Shown here: positions 8,081 to 16,459 of the stretch, piece by piece
Numbering within the stretch: position 1 is the stretch's first letter
Layout: each line of letters starts with the position of its first letter
Assembly: GCA_003250475.1 (NCBI GenBank)
Contig: QKGI01000166.1
Coordinates: 1-50,220, forward strand
Length of the DNA: 50,220 nt
Direction of reading: 5' to 3'
Origin: Bacteroidota bacterium
Lineage (GTDB): Bacteria; Bacteroidota; Bacteroidia; Bacteroidales; VadinHA17
Program-made: the position numbers and the translations under genes
The notes under the pieces: generated by a model
The model's database searches: none
What the model saw: the letters and a program-made list of their open reading frames with translations, nothing else
What the model was told of the DNA's origin: nothing

Positions 8081-10063
8081 ATGGCTGATGGTTACAGAAG
8101 TCTGAGTATCGGAGAGATCCGGGGTCTTGAAGCTGCCGGGTGCCGAAGCAACTCATGGGAAAGTATCTTTGTCAAAGACCCGTTCAATGCCGAGAGGATA
8201 CAAAATGTAACCTTCTCGGGTACTGTCAGGCTTGGCCACTTTAACGGGATAGCCCGCGAGAGATGCGGGCTGCCACTGATGCACGGCATAAGGAACGCAC
8301 ATATACACAACTGTACCATAGCCGACAATGTCACTATCACCGATATCACGGGTTTCATTGCCAATTATGATATAGGCGAGGGTGTCATAATAAGAAACTG
8401 CGGCCACATATCCACCGAAGGGCGTACCTCATTCGGGAACGGCACACGTGTGGCCGTACTCAATGAAACAGGCGGAAGGGAGGTGCCTATCTGGGACCGG
8501 CTGACATCACATATGGCTTATATCATCACTTTGTACAGGCACAGGCCTGCTGCCATAGAGGTGATTGAAAAACTGATATCTGACTACACGGAGAGTGCCA
8601 GGAGTGACCGTGGAGAGATAGGCTCAGGATCATACATCGCCGGATGCGGTACCATAAAGAATGTTAAGATCGGTAACGGGGCAGTGATAGAGGATGTATC
8701 ACGCCTGGCCGAAGGGACGGTGAACAGCTCGTTCAAGGACCCCGTATATATAGGTAATGACGTGATCATGGATCATTTCATCATCTGCTCGGGATCAAAG
8801 GTCAATGATGCTGCAGTGATAGACAAATGCTTCATCGGCCAGGGCTGTACACTGTCAAAACAGTATTCGGCAGAGAACTCTCTGTTCTTCTCCAACTGCG
8901 GAGGATACCATGGCGAGGCGTGCTCCATTTTTGCAGGCCCTTTCACGGTCACCCATCATAAATCGACCCTCCTGATTGCCGGCATATTCTCATTCATGAA
9001 CGCCGGCAGCGGCTCCAACCAGAGCAATCATATGTATAAGCTCGGTCCCATCCATCAGGGGATAATGGAGCGCGGATCAAAAACAACGAGTGACTCGTAC
9101 GTTCTGTGGCCCTCACGTATCGGACCCTTCACACTGGTGGTAGGGCGTCATTACCATAACGTTGATACCACACAGTTCCCCTTCTCCTACCTGACAGAGG
9201 TAAGCTATGAATCACAGCTGATCCCGGGCATTAACCTGCGCAGCGTGGGCACCATACGCGACGCACAGAAATGGCCCAGGAGAGACATGCGCAAAGACCC
9301 GAAAAAGCTTGACCAGGTAAACTATAACCTGCTCAGCCCGTTCACCGTCGGCAAGATGATGAACGGCAGGGAACTGCTGAAACAGCTGCTGAAGGATAAC
9401 CCCGGACAGCCGGTTATATCTTTCGACAGGATGAGCATGAAAACCTCAGCAGCCGAAAGAGGGGTCAACCTTTATCAGATGGGAATAGATAAGTTCATAG
9501 GCAACTCGGTTATCAAACGGCTGGAAGGGATGGCTCCTGGCAATGACGAAGATATCAGGAGGAGGCTTAAACCTGACTTTGACAAGGGTACGGGTGACTG
9601 GATCGACATGTCTGGACTGATAACCCCGCTGAGATCGATCGAGGAGCTGCTTAATGCCATCGAGAACAGGGAGATGAAGACGGCCGATGCCATCAACAAG
9701 AGCTTTGAAAACATTCACAGGCACTATTATGATATGGAGTGGACCTGGGTATATGACAAACTGCCGCAGGAGACAGGCAAGCCGAATGATCAGCTTACCG
9801 CTACCGATATCATTGCAATAGTGGAGAGATGGAAGAAGAGCGTGGTTGACCTTGACAGGATGTTGTACGAGGATGCCCGCAAGGAGTTTACCCTGTCATC
9901 AATGACCGGCTTCGGTATCGATGGTGACGATGAGGTCAAGAAGCGCGATTTCGAGCAGGTGAGGGGCGATTTTGAAAAGAACAGCGTAGTTCTCGCCATC
10001 CTTGATCATATAAAGGTTAAGACAGAGCTGGGCGATGAGCTGATAGGACGTCTGAAGGTCTGA
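8081..10063 (+). CDS. DUF4954 family left-handed beta-helix protein
   Basis: A 660-aa protein, 16 bases after glmS. The N-terminal two-thirds holds imperfect hexapeptide-type turns (IGNGAVIEDVSRL, IGNDVIMDHFIICSG), as in left-handed beta-helix acyltransferases, and the C-terminal third is helical and charged. This matches DUF4954, a Bacteroidota family with no assigned reaction. Position next to glmS suggests, without proof, a role with hexosamines. Its last codons and TGA stop (CGT CTG AAG GTC TGA) are part of the GGTCTGAA repeat that begins repeat tract 2. Confidence 0.85.
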   Translation: MADGYRSLSIGEIRGLEAAGCRSNSWESIFVKDPFNAERIQNVTFSGTVRLGHFNGIARERCGLPLMHGIRNAHIHNCTIADNVTITDITGFIANYDIGEGVIIRNCGHISTEGRTSFGNGTRVAVLNETGGREVPIWDRLTSHMAYIITLYRHRPAAIEVIEKLISDYTESARSDRGEIGSGSYIAGCGTIKNVKIGNGAVIEDVSRLAEGTVNSSFKDPVYIGNDVIMDHFIICSGSKVNDAAVIDKCFIGQGCTLSKQYSAENSLFFSNCGGYHGEACSIFAGPFTVTHHKSTLLIAGIFSFMNAGSGSNQSNHMYKLGPIHQGIMERGSKTTSDSYVLWPSRIGPFTLVVGRHYHNVDTTQFPFSYLTEVSYESQLIPGINLRSVGTIRDAQKWPRRDMRKDPKKLDQVNYNLLSPFTVGKMMNGRELLKQLLKDNPGQPVISFDRMSMKTSAAERGVNLYQMGIDKFIGNSVIKRLEGMAPGNDEDIRRRLKPDFDKGTGDWIDMSGLITPLRSIEELLNAIENREMKTADAINKSFENIHRHYYDMEWTWVYDKLPQETGKPNDQLTATDIIAIVERWKKSVVDLDRMLYEDARKEFTLSSMTGFGIDGDDEVKKRDFEQVRGDFEKNSVVLAILDHIKVKTELGDELIGRLKV

Positions 10064-10119
10064 AGGCCCCGACACTTCGTGTGCGGGGTTTCAGAGCTTC
10101 GCTCTTCAATCTGAAGGTC
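10057..10119 (+). repeat. 63-bp module B, copy 1
   Basis: Identical at all 63 positions to 44824-44886. It carries two hairpins with a TTC loop: CCCCG-ACAC-TTC-GTGT-G-CGGGG and AGAGC-TTC-GCTCT. Outer TTCAGA and TCTGAA arms could alternatively enclose the second hairpin. Confidence 0.85.
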
Positions 10120-10149
10120 TGAGGTCTGAAGGTCATGCGGTCTTGTGGT

Positions 10150-10173
10150 TCCCGACATGCTTTGCTGTCGGGA
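10150..10173. repeat. Perfect 8-bp inverted repeat in tract 2
   Basis: TCCCGACA (10150-10157) pairs with TGTCGGGA (10166-10173). An inner GC-TTT-GC extends the stem past a single bulged T. It is a strong hairpin on either strand between converging genes and could end transcription, but no T-run follows it. Confidence 0.6.
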
Positions 10174-10195
10174 CTTCGTCGTTTCACTCCTTGCT

Positions 10196-10242
10196 TGCAG
10201 TCATGTCGGAGCGAAGCGGAGATCCTCGACCGTAAGGTCGGG
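10196..10242 (+). repeat. 47-bp hairpin module C, copy 2
   Basis: It differs from 178-224 at two positions. One change is in the unpaired 5' part (G to A). The other is in the second loop base of CGACC-GTAA-GGTCG, leaving a GNRA-type loop and the stem intact. Confidence 0.75.
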
Positions 10243-10285
10243 ATGGTCAGTTTTTACATGGTATGAGGTGACGGCTGTGTTGTCC

Positions 10286-11347
10286 TTACCTGTTCCCGTA
10301 CATCTCCTCGTAGTATTTTGAATATTCACCGGATATGATGGTGTCCATCCATTTCCTGTTGGCGAGGTACCAGTCAACAGTCAGTCCCAGCCCCTGCTCA
10401 AAGGTGACTGACGGCTTCCACCCCAGTTCCTTCTGCAGCTTGCTGCTGTCGATGGCATAACGCAGGTCATGCCCGGCCCGGTCTGTAACAAACGTGATCA
10501 GTTCACGGGAGCTGCCGGCTCTTCTGCCGAGCTTCTCATCCATGATACGGCAGAGCAGCAGCACAAGGTCAATATTCTTCCATTCGTTGTCACCGCCTAC
10601 ATTATATGTCTCACCGGGTGTTCCGCTATGAAAGATTACATCTATGGCAGCCGCATGATCCTCAACATAGAGCCAGTCTCGTATGTTCTCCCCCTTTCCG
10701 TAAACCGGGATGGGTTTCATCGTTTCAATATTATTGATGGTCAGGGGAATGAGTTTTTCCGGGAACTGGTTGGGACCGTAGTTGTTAGAGCAGTTGGAGA
10801 TCACGAAAGGCATACCGTAGGTGTTGCCGAAGGCTCTTACCATATGGTCTGAGCTGGCCTTGGATGCTGAATAGGGGCTCCGCGGATCGTAAGACGTCTG
10901 CTCTGTGAAAAAGCCCCCCTGTTCCAGTGAACCGTATACCTCATCCGTCGACACGTGATAGAAGAGCTTTTTCACATCATTAACAGGGGTGGTCTCCCGG
11001 AAGGCCTTGAGCAGGTTGACGGTCCCGATGATGTTGGTGTAGATGAACTCGTCAGGAGAGGTGATCGATCTGTCAACATGTGTTTCAGCAGCGAGGTGGA
11101 TGACACCGTCAAACCTGAATTCACCGAAGAGTGCCTCAACGGCCTGCCTGTCAACGATGTCTGTCTTGCGGAACAGGTAGTTCGGTTCATTACCTATGTC
11201 AGCCAGGTTACCCAGGTTGCCGGCATAGGTCAGCTTGTCGGCATTGACTATGGTGTACTCCGGATATGTCCGTACAAAACGCCTGACAACATGTGAACCG
11301 ATAAATCCTGCTCCTCCGGTAATGAGAATGACTCTTTTCATTTTCAT
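10286..11347 (-). CDS. rfbB: dTDP-glucose 4,6-dehydratase
   Basis: RfbB converts dTDP-glucose to dTDP-4-keto-6-deoxyglucose, the first committed step to dTDP-rhamnose and related 6-deoxysugars. The chosen start (MKMKRVILITGG) overlaps the galE stop as ATGA; a frame extending to 11371 is less likely. Visible are GGAGFIGSH (NAD binding), STDEVYGSL, and YSASK with the catalytic Tyr and Lys. Length 353 aa is normal. The partner genes rfbA, rfbC and rfbD are not in the window. It is the last gene of the wbp-galE-rfbB operon. Confidence 0.95.
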   Translation of the reverse strand: MKMKRVILITGGAGFIGSHVVRRFVRTYPEYTIVNADKLTYAGNLGNLADIGNEPNYLFRKTDIVDRQAVEALFGEFRFDGVIHLAAETHVDRSITSPDEFIYTNIIGTVNLLKAFRETTPVNDVKKLFYHVSTDEVYGSLEQGGFFTEQTSYDPRSPYSASKASSDHMVRAFGNTYGMPFVISNCSNNYGPNQFPEKLIPLTINNIETMKPIPVYGKGENIRDWLYVEDHAAAIDVIFHSGTPGETYNVGGDNEWKNIDLVLLLCRIMDEKLGRRAGSSRELITFVTDRAGHDLRYAIDSSKLQKELGWKPSVTFEQGLGLTVDWYLANRKWMDTIISGEYSKYYEEMYGNR

Positions 11348-12369
11348 CTGTTTTTTAACTTGTTTTCCCATCGCCAGGCTGTCTCCATGGCCTCCTCAAT
11401 GCTTATTTCCGTCTTCCAGTGCAACTCCCTGTTAGCGAGTGACGGGTCAGCCCATATCTTTTCGATGTCTCCGGCCCGGCGCCCGGTGACGGAGTACTTT
11501 AGTCTGACACCCGTTGCTTTCTCGAATGCCGTTATTGCTTCCAGCACAGAGACGCCTTTTCCCATGCCGAGGTTAAAGACTTCATAGTTAGCCTTGTTTT
11601 TCCCCTCAAGCATCCTTTGCAGGGCCATGACGTGAGCCCTGGCCAGGTCGACCACATGAAGGTAATCGCGTATGCATGATCCGTCAGGTGTATCGTAGTC
11701 ATTGCCGAAGACCTTCAGCTCGTCCCTGATTCCTATTGCTGTCTGGGTGATGAAAGGCACCAGGTTCTCTGGGACCCCGTGGGGCTGTTCACCTATCAGG
11801 GCAGTAGGATGGGCCCCGATAGGGTTAAAGTACCTGAGTGAGACCGCCGTCTGTGAAGGTCTGGCAGCCATGGTGTCACGTATGATTATCTCTCCGGCCT
11901 GTTTTGTATAGCCGTAGGGAGATGCAGCCTCCTTTACCTGTGACAGTTCCGTCACGGGAAGCTCATCGGGCTGCCCGTAGACGGTGCATGACGAGGAAAA
12001 GACCAGGGCAGGCGTGTTATGGCGCTCCATCATGTCAAGGAGATTCATGAGCGATACAAGGTTGTTCCTGTAGTACTCAAGAGGCTTCCTGACAGATTCT
12101 CCCACTGCCTTGTATGCAGCGAAGTGAATGATGGCATCAACCTGTCCTTCGGCAGCAAATACCGACTCAAGCTGCGTCAGGTCACAGATATCATAATCAT
12201 AAAACCTGGGCCTTACCCCGGTGATGGCATGAATGCCATCCAGAACTGTGATGTCGGAGTTAAACAGGTTGTCAATGATCACCACATCGAAGCCTGAAGC
12301 TACCAGCTCCACTACAGTGTGTGACCCGATGTAACCTGTTCCCCCGGTAACGACTATCTTTTTTCTCAT
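11344..12369 (-). CDS. galE: UDP-glucose 4-epimerase
   Basis: GalE interconverts UDP-glucose and UDP-galactose (some members also the N-acetyl forms). The 341-aa product has GGTGYIGSH, SSSCTVYG and YGYTK with the catalytic Tyr-x-x-x-Lys. The start MRKKIVVTGG at 12369 shares one base with the TAA of wbpA; an in-frame start eight codons upstream is less likely. It sits inside the nucleotide-sugar operon. Confidence 0.93.
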   Translation of the reverse strand: MRKKIVVTGGTGYIGSHTVVELVASGFDVVIIDNLFNSDITVLDGIHAITGVRPRFYDYDICDLTQLESVFAAEGQVDAIIHFAAYKAVGESVRKPLEYYRNNLVSLMNLLDMMERHNTPALVFSSSCTVYGQPDELPVTELSQVKEAASPYGYTKQAGEIIIRDTMAARPSQTAVSLRYFNPIGAHPTALIGEQPHGVPENLVPFITQTAIGIRDELKVFGNDYDTPDGSCIRDYLHVVDLARAHVMALQRMLEGKNKANYEVFNLGMGKGVSVLEAITAFEKATGVRLKYSVTGRRAGDIEKIWADPSLANRELHWKTEISIEEAMETAWRWENKLKNR

Positions 12370-13658
12370 TACAGACTCCAGTATGTGAGCCACTTCATCC
12401 TGTTCCTGTAAATACCCTTGAGATCCACCAGTATGCCTTTCTCATTCAGCAGGTCAAGGAAAAACTTTTCATCAAGGTCCTTGTATTCTTTATGGGCTAC
12501 TGCCACTATTATGGCGTCATACTTTCCCGTGGGGGCTTTTTTGAGGTCTATACCGTATTCGTGGGCTACCTCTTCATGTGATGCACCCGGGTCAATCACG
12601 TCGACCTCAACGCCAAAATCACGCAGCTCGTTAACCACGTCGATGACCTTTGAGTTGCGTATATCCGTCACATCCTCCTTAAAGGTCATGCCCATGACCA
12701 GCACCCTGGCCTTATCCGGGCTCTTGTGGGCGGCAATGATCTTCTTAACTGTCTCTTTGCCCGCATAGGCGCCCATACTGTCATTGGTGAACCTGCCGGA
12801 GTCTATCATCTGCGGGTGGTAACCCATAGCCTTGGCCCTGTAGGAGAGATAATAGGGATCGACACCTATGCAATGGCCTCCTACCAGGCCGGGGTAAAAT
12901 TTAAGGAAGTTCCATTTTGTGCCTGCGGCTTCAAGCACCTCATATGTGTTTATGCCCATCCTGTTGAAGATGATGGAGAGCTCGTTCATAAAGGCGATGT
13001 TGATGTCGCGCTGGGTGTTCTCAATGATCTTTGCTGCCTCGGCCACTTTTATTGATGATGCGCGGTGTACCCCTGCTTCTATTATCAGCTCGTAGGTAAG
13101 CGCAATGTTCTCTGCTGACTCGGCGTCACACCCGCTGGTCACTTTTACGATCTTGGTCAGGGTATGGTTCCTGTCACCCGGGTTGATACGTTCAGGGGAG
13201 AAGCCCACCTTGAAGTCAGCCGGGCACTTCAGTCCCGAGTACCTCTCCAGGACCGGGATGCAGTCCTCTTCGGTACAACCCGGGTAGACTGTTGACTCAT
13301 ACACAACATAGTCGCCCTTCTTGAGTATGCGTCCCACGGTCTCCGATGCCTTGAGCACAGGGGTGAGGTCGGGGAGATTGTGTTTGGTCACAGGGGTCGG
13401 GACAGCTATTATATGGAATGAAGCCTCACTGAGGTCCTGCGGGTCTGAGGTATATTTTATGTCTGTACCCTCAAAGGCCTCATGGTCAAGCTCATTGCTC
13501 GGGTCAACGCCATTCTTCATCATCTCGACGCGGTCAGGTCTTATGTCAAAGCCAATGACGCTGATCTTTTTTGCGAATTCGAGGGCGATCGGGAGGCCGA
13601 CATAACCGAGGCCTATGAGAGATAGTTTGGTCTCTCTTTTTAAAAGTTTATCGTACAT
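12369..13658 (-). CDS. wbpA: UDP-N-acetylhexosamine 6-dehydrogenase (WbpA/TviB type)
   Basis: A 429-aa NAD-dependent nucleotide-sugar dehydrogenase expected to oxidise C6 of UDP-GlcNAc (or UDP-GalNAc) in two steps to the uronic acid. Visible are the N-terminal Rossmann site IGLGYVGLP, TPVTKHNLPDL, YESTVYPGCTE, and catalytic Cys263 in GGHCIGVDPYYL. TPVTKHN is typical of the TviB/WbpO/WbpA side of the family rather than UDP-glucose dehydrogenase. Adjacent wbpB, wbpD and wbpE argue for the WbpA role on UDP-GlcNAc. One base separates it from wbpB. Confidence 0.88.
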   Translation of the reverse strand: MYDKLLKRETKLSLIGLGYVGLPIALEFAKKISVIGFDIRPDRVEMMKNGVDPSNELDHEAFEGTDIKYTSDPQDLSEASFHIIAVPTPVTKHNLPDLTPVLKASETVGRILKKGDYVVYESTVYPGCTEEDCIPVLERYSGLKCPADFKVGFSPERINPGDRNHTLTKIVKVTSGCDAESAENIALTYELIIEAGVHRASSIKVAEAAKIIENTQRDINIAFMNELSIIFNRMGINTYEVLEAAGTKWNFLKFYPGLVGGHCIGVDPYYLSYRAKAMGYHPQMIDSGRFTNDSMGAYAGKETVKKIIAAHKSPDKARVLVMGMTFKEDVTDIRNSKVIDVVNELRDFGVEVDVIDPGASHEEVAHEYGIDLKKAPTGKYDAIIVAVAHKEYKDLDEKFFLDLLNEKGILVDLKGIYRNRMKWLTYWSL

Positions 13659-13659
13659 T

Positions 13660-14610
13660 TTATTTTTTTATTAGAGGATGATATTCACCTGTTAATACTG
13701 AGAGTGCGGAGTTTCTTATCTGGTATACTGTTTCTATGCTCTGGCGGGCATCTTCCAGGCCGTAGCCTTTCCCGTCAAGTATCTCGCGGTAAGTTACGGT
13801 GTGCAGGTCTGTGAATCCTTCGGAGAACTCCAGTTCCTCACCGTCAACGGTGATATTCCTGTAGGTCCGCTTACCCTTTTCCCTTGCAGCGGCTGGGAGG
13901 TCGTTGCTGTCGATACTCAGGAACCATCTTACGCGTGCGCGTTCGAGTTCGAGGAAGCCTGATGCCTTGTCACGCTCAAGCAGGTGCACCCTGTTTGAGA
14001 TGACAGGGCCGAAGATCCACCCCAGCATGTCGAAGAAGTGAACGCCGATATTGGTGGCTATGCCTCCGGACTTGTTGACATCGCCCTTCCATGAGATATA
14101 ATACCAGTTACCGCGGCTGGTGATATAGGTAAGGTCTATATCGTGCTTCTTATCCCCGGGGAGGGCTGCTATCTTATCGCGGAGCTCTGTTATCACAGGG
14201 TGGTACCTGAGCTGGAGGATGTTATATATCCTTCGTCCCGTCTCCTTCTCAATCTCCTGCAGGGCATCTATGTTCCAGGGGTTCAGCACCACAGGTTTTT
14301 CACATATGGCATCTGCATGGTGACGCAGGGCAAATCTGATGTGTGAGTCATGAAGGTAATTGGGTGAGCATATGCTGACATAATCAAGCTGCACCCCGCT
14401 TCTCTTCAGCTTATCGACATGCCTGTCGAATCTCTCAAATTCAACGAAGAAATCGCTCCCGGGAAAGTAGTTGTCTATCTTGCCTACACTGTCAAATTTG
14501 TCGAGGCTGGCCAGCAGCCGGTTTCCCGTATCCTTGATGGCTCTCAGGTGCCGCTCGGCAATATAACCTGCAATACCTATGAGTCCGAAGTTTTTAGGGG
14601 CGTCTTTCAT
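13660..14610 (-). CDS. wbpB: UDP-GlcNAcA 3-dehydrogenase, Gfo/Idh/MocA family (WbpB type)
   Basis: This enzyme oxidises C3 of UDP-N-acetylglucosaminuronate with NAD to give the 3-keto sugar used by WbpE. The 316-aa product has a degenerate nucleotide-binding start (NFGLIGIAGYIAERH), the CEKPVVLNP motif holding the family Lys, and a C-terminal alpha/beta substrate domain with GGIATNIGVHFFDML. The start at 14610 gives MKDAPKNFGLIG; a frame to 14643 adds an unrelated hydrophobic stretch. Size and neighbours match WbpB of Pseudomonas aeruginosa. Confidence 0.9.
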   Translation of the reverse strand: MKDAPKNFGLIGIAGYIAERHLRAIKDTGNRLLASLDKFDSVGKIDNYFPGSDFFVEFERFDRHVDKLKRSGVQLDYVSICSPNYLHDSHIRFALRHHADAICEKPVVLNPWNIDALQEIEKETGRRIYNILQLRYHPVITELRDKIAALPGDKKHDIDLTYITSRGNWYYISWKGDVNKSGGIATNIGVHFFDMLGWIFGPVISNRVHLLERDKASGFLELERARVRWFLSIDSNDLPAAAREKGKRTYRNITVDGEELEFSEGFTDLHTVTYREILDGKGYGLEDARQSIETVYQIRNSALSVLTGEYHPLIKK

Positions 14611-14639
14611 CAGAATGAGTTTAAAAAGGCATACTATTA

Positions 14640-15218
14640 TCAAACAATTTTTGTGACCTCCTGCCCGGAGAGCCTGTATCGCTGTTTACTTTCCGGGCAT
14701 ATGGCGATACCGTCAGCGCCGAAGTCAAGCCTGTGCCCGTATTCGGATACCCAGCCTGTCTGGCGGCCCGGGTTGCCAACAACCAGTGCATATGGCCTGA
14801 CATCTCTGGTTATCACGGCGCCGGCACCGATGAGCGAGTATTCACCTATCTCGTTACCGCATATGATAGTTGCGTTGGCACCTATGGAGGCCCCGCGCCT
14901 CACCATGGTGGTGACGTACTGGTCGCGCCTGATAACTGCACTGCGTGGATTTGTGATATTTGTAAACACCATTGAAGGGCCCAGGAAAACATCGTCTTCA
15001 CATATAACTCCGGTATATATCGATACATTGTTCTGGACCTTGACATTTTTTCCCAGCTTCACTCCCGGGGAGATAACGACGTTTTGCCCTATGTTGCAAT
15101 GTTCACCGATTTCGGCATCTGTCATGATGTGGCTGAAGTGCCATATCCTGGTACCGCGGCCGATGGTGCACCCTTCATCAATCACAGCGGTCTCGTGTGC
15201 AAAATAGTCTTTTTCCAT
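14640..15218 (-). CDS. wbpD: UDP-3-amino sugar N-acetyltransferase (WbpD type)
   Basis: A 192-aa left-handed beta-helix acetyltransferase that should acetylate the C3 amino group of UDP-GlcNAc(3NH2)A from acetyl-CoA. Hexapeptide turns run from about residue 10 to 150 (IGRGTRIWHFSHI, IGEHCNIGQNVVI, IGANATIICGNEIG). A short tail (CPESKQRYRLSG) follows. The start MEKDYFAHETAVID at 15218 is chosen because an upstream extension reads through the end of wbpE. It lies seven bases after wbpE. Confidence 0.92.
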   Translation of the reverse strand: MEKDYFAHETAVIDEGCTIGRGTRIWHFSHIMTDAEIGEHCNIGQNVVISPGVKLGKNVKVQNNVSIYTGVICEDDVFLGPSMVFTNITNPRSAVIRRDQYVTTMVRRGASIGANATIICGNEIGEYSLIGAGAVITRDVRPYALVVGNPGRQTGWVSEYGHRLDFGADGIAICPESKQRYRLSGQEVTKIV

Positions 15219-15225
15219 ACTTCGG

Positions 15226-16356
15226 TTATTGGTTATACTTCGACCGGATGCAACCGGTGATGTACTCCAGTTGTTCGTCGTCAAGCTCGGTGTGCATGGG
15301 GAGTGACAGCACTTCGCCGGAGAGGCGTGTTGTCACAGGGAAGCCGTCAGCCGGGTACCCCAGGTGCGCATAGGCTTTCTGCATATGCAGAGGCACCGGA
15401 TAGTAGATCATTGACGGTATCCCCTCATTCTCAAGGCATTCACGAAGGTCATTCCTTCTGTCGTCTGCTATGCGCAGGGTATACTGGTGAAATATGTGGG
15501 ATGAGTATGGTGACCTCACGGGAAGGGTGATTCCTGTGAGCCCTGACAGCTCCCGGTCATACCAGGCAGCAGCTTTCTGACGGGCTTCGTTGAACTCATC
15601 GAGATGGCGCAGCTTAACTCTCAGTATGGCGGCCTGGATAGTGTCAAGACGCGAGTTGACACCTATCGTGTCATGATAATACCTGACTCTCATGCCGTGG
15701 TTGGTGATGCTTCTTATCATTGCGGCAAGCTCGTCATTGTCTGTGAACAGGGCGCCGCCGTCACCATAGCAGCCAAGGTTTTTGGACGGGAAGAACGAGG
15801 TGCAGCCTATGATGCCCATGGTGCCGGCTTTCTTTACGGTGCCGTCGGCGAACCGGTATTCAGCTCCCGTGGCCTGTGCCACGTCCTCGATGACATGCAG
15901 CCCGTGACGCCTTGCAAGGTCGTTTATCGGCTCCATGTCAGCGCACTGGCCGAAGAGATGCACCGGCACTATCGCTTTCGTACGGGGTGTTATGGCTTTC
16001 TCGATGGCACTGACACTTATATTGAATGTATCAGGGTCAGGATCAACAAGGACAAGCCGGAGCCCGAGCAGCTCTATGACCTCAACGGTGGCTATGAATG
16101 TGAAGTTGGTGGTTATAACCTCATCACCCGGCTTAAGGCCGAGGGCCATCATGGCTATCTGAAGGGCATCGGTGCCGTTGCCACAGGCTATTACATGACG
16201 GACTCCCAGGTAACGCTGGAGCTCCTCCTCGAAAAGACGCACATCAGGGCCTTTTATGAAAGCCGTCGAGTTTATGACCCCGGCAACGGCGCTGTCAAGA
16301 TCAGCCTTAAGCCTCTCATACTGTGACCGAAGGTCAACCATTTCAATCTTTTGCAT
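15226..16356 (-). CDS. wbpE: UDP-3-keto sugar aminotransferase, DegT/DnrJ/EryC1 family (WbpE/PorR type)
   Basis: A PLP enzyme of 376 aa that transfers an amino group from glutamate to C3 of the WbpB product. Visible are the N-terminal MVDLRSQYERLK, Asp158 in EDVAQATGA (pyridine nitrogen contact), and Lys192 in FFPSKNLGCYGDGG (Schiff base). It is the first gene of the minus-strand operon wbpE-wbpD-wbpB-wbpA-galE-rfbB. In P. gingivalis the equivalent enzyme is PorR, needed for A-LPS and attachment of type IX secreted proteins. Other sugar aminotransferase roles are possible but the neighbours favour this one. Confidence 0.92.
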   Translation of the reverse strand: MQKIEMVDLRSQYERLKADLDSAVAGVINSTAFIKGPDVRLFEEELQRYLGVRHVIACGNGTDALQIAMMALGLKPGDEVITTNFTFIATVEVIELLGLRLVLVDPDPDTFNISVSAIEKAITPRTKAIVPVHLFGQCADMEPINDLARRHGLHVIEDVAQATGAEYRFADGTVKKAGTMGIIGCTSFFPSKNLGCYGDGGALFTDNDELAAMIRSITNHGMRVRYYHDTIGVNSRLDTIQAAILRVKLRHLDEFNEARQKAAAWYDRELSGLTGITLPVRSPYSSHIFHQYTLRIADDRRNDLRECLENEGIPSMIYYPVPLHMQKAYAHLGYPADGFPVTTRLSGEVLSLPMHTELDDEQLEYITGCIRSKYNQ

Positions 16357-16435
16357 AGGAATATGGTCTCTGTCAGGCGAAGATAATAGATTTTATTTTA
16401 ACCTTTTTTCTGGCCAATGAATCGGGTTTCTTTTT

Positions 16436-16443
16436 TATCTTTG
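16436..16443 (+). promoter_or_regulatory. -7 box of the HU/SPOR gene
   Basis: TATCTTTG matches TAnnTTTG and lies 17 bases before the ATG at 16460, in the 103-base gap divergent from wbpE. The leader would be very short. On the other strand TATCTTCG (16388-16381) is a weaker candidate for the wbp operon promoter. Confidence 0.45.
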
Positions 16444-16459
16444 TTCTTTATTCTGTTTT

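Larger units (their letters stand above)
10046..10242. repeat. Intergenic repeat tract 2 (modular)
   Basis: The tract overlaps the end of the DUF4954 gene and stops 43 bases before the rfbB stop, again between converging genes. In order it has GTCTGAAG units, the 63-bp module B (10057-10119), GGTCTGAA units, short octamer fragments, a hairpin with perfect 8-bp arms (10150-10173) and hairpin module C (10196-10242). Modules B and C are shared with tract 3 and tract 1 respectively. Confidence 0.85.

Noticed and set aside
12369-13658. UDP-glucose 6-dehydrogenase (Ugd) for wbpA
   Set aside because: The TPVTKHN segment and the adjacent wbpB, wbpD and wbpE indicate an N-acetylhexosamine substrate.
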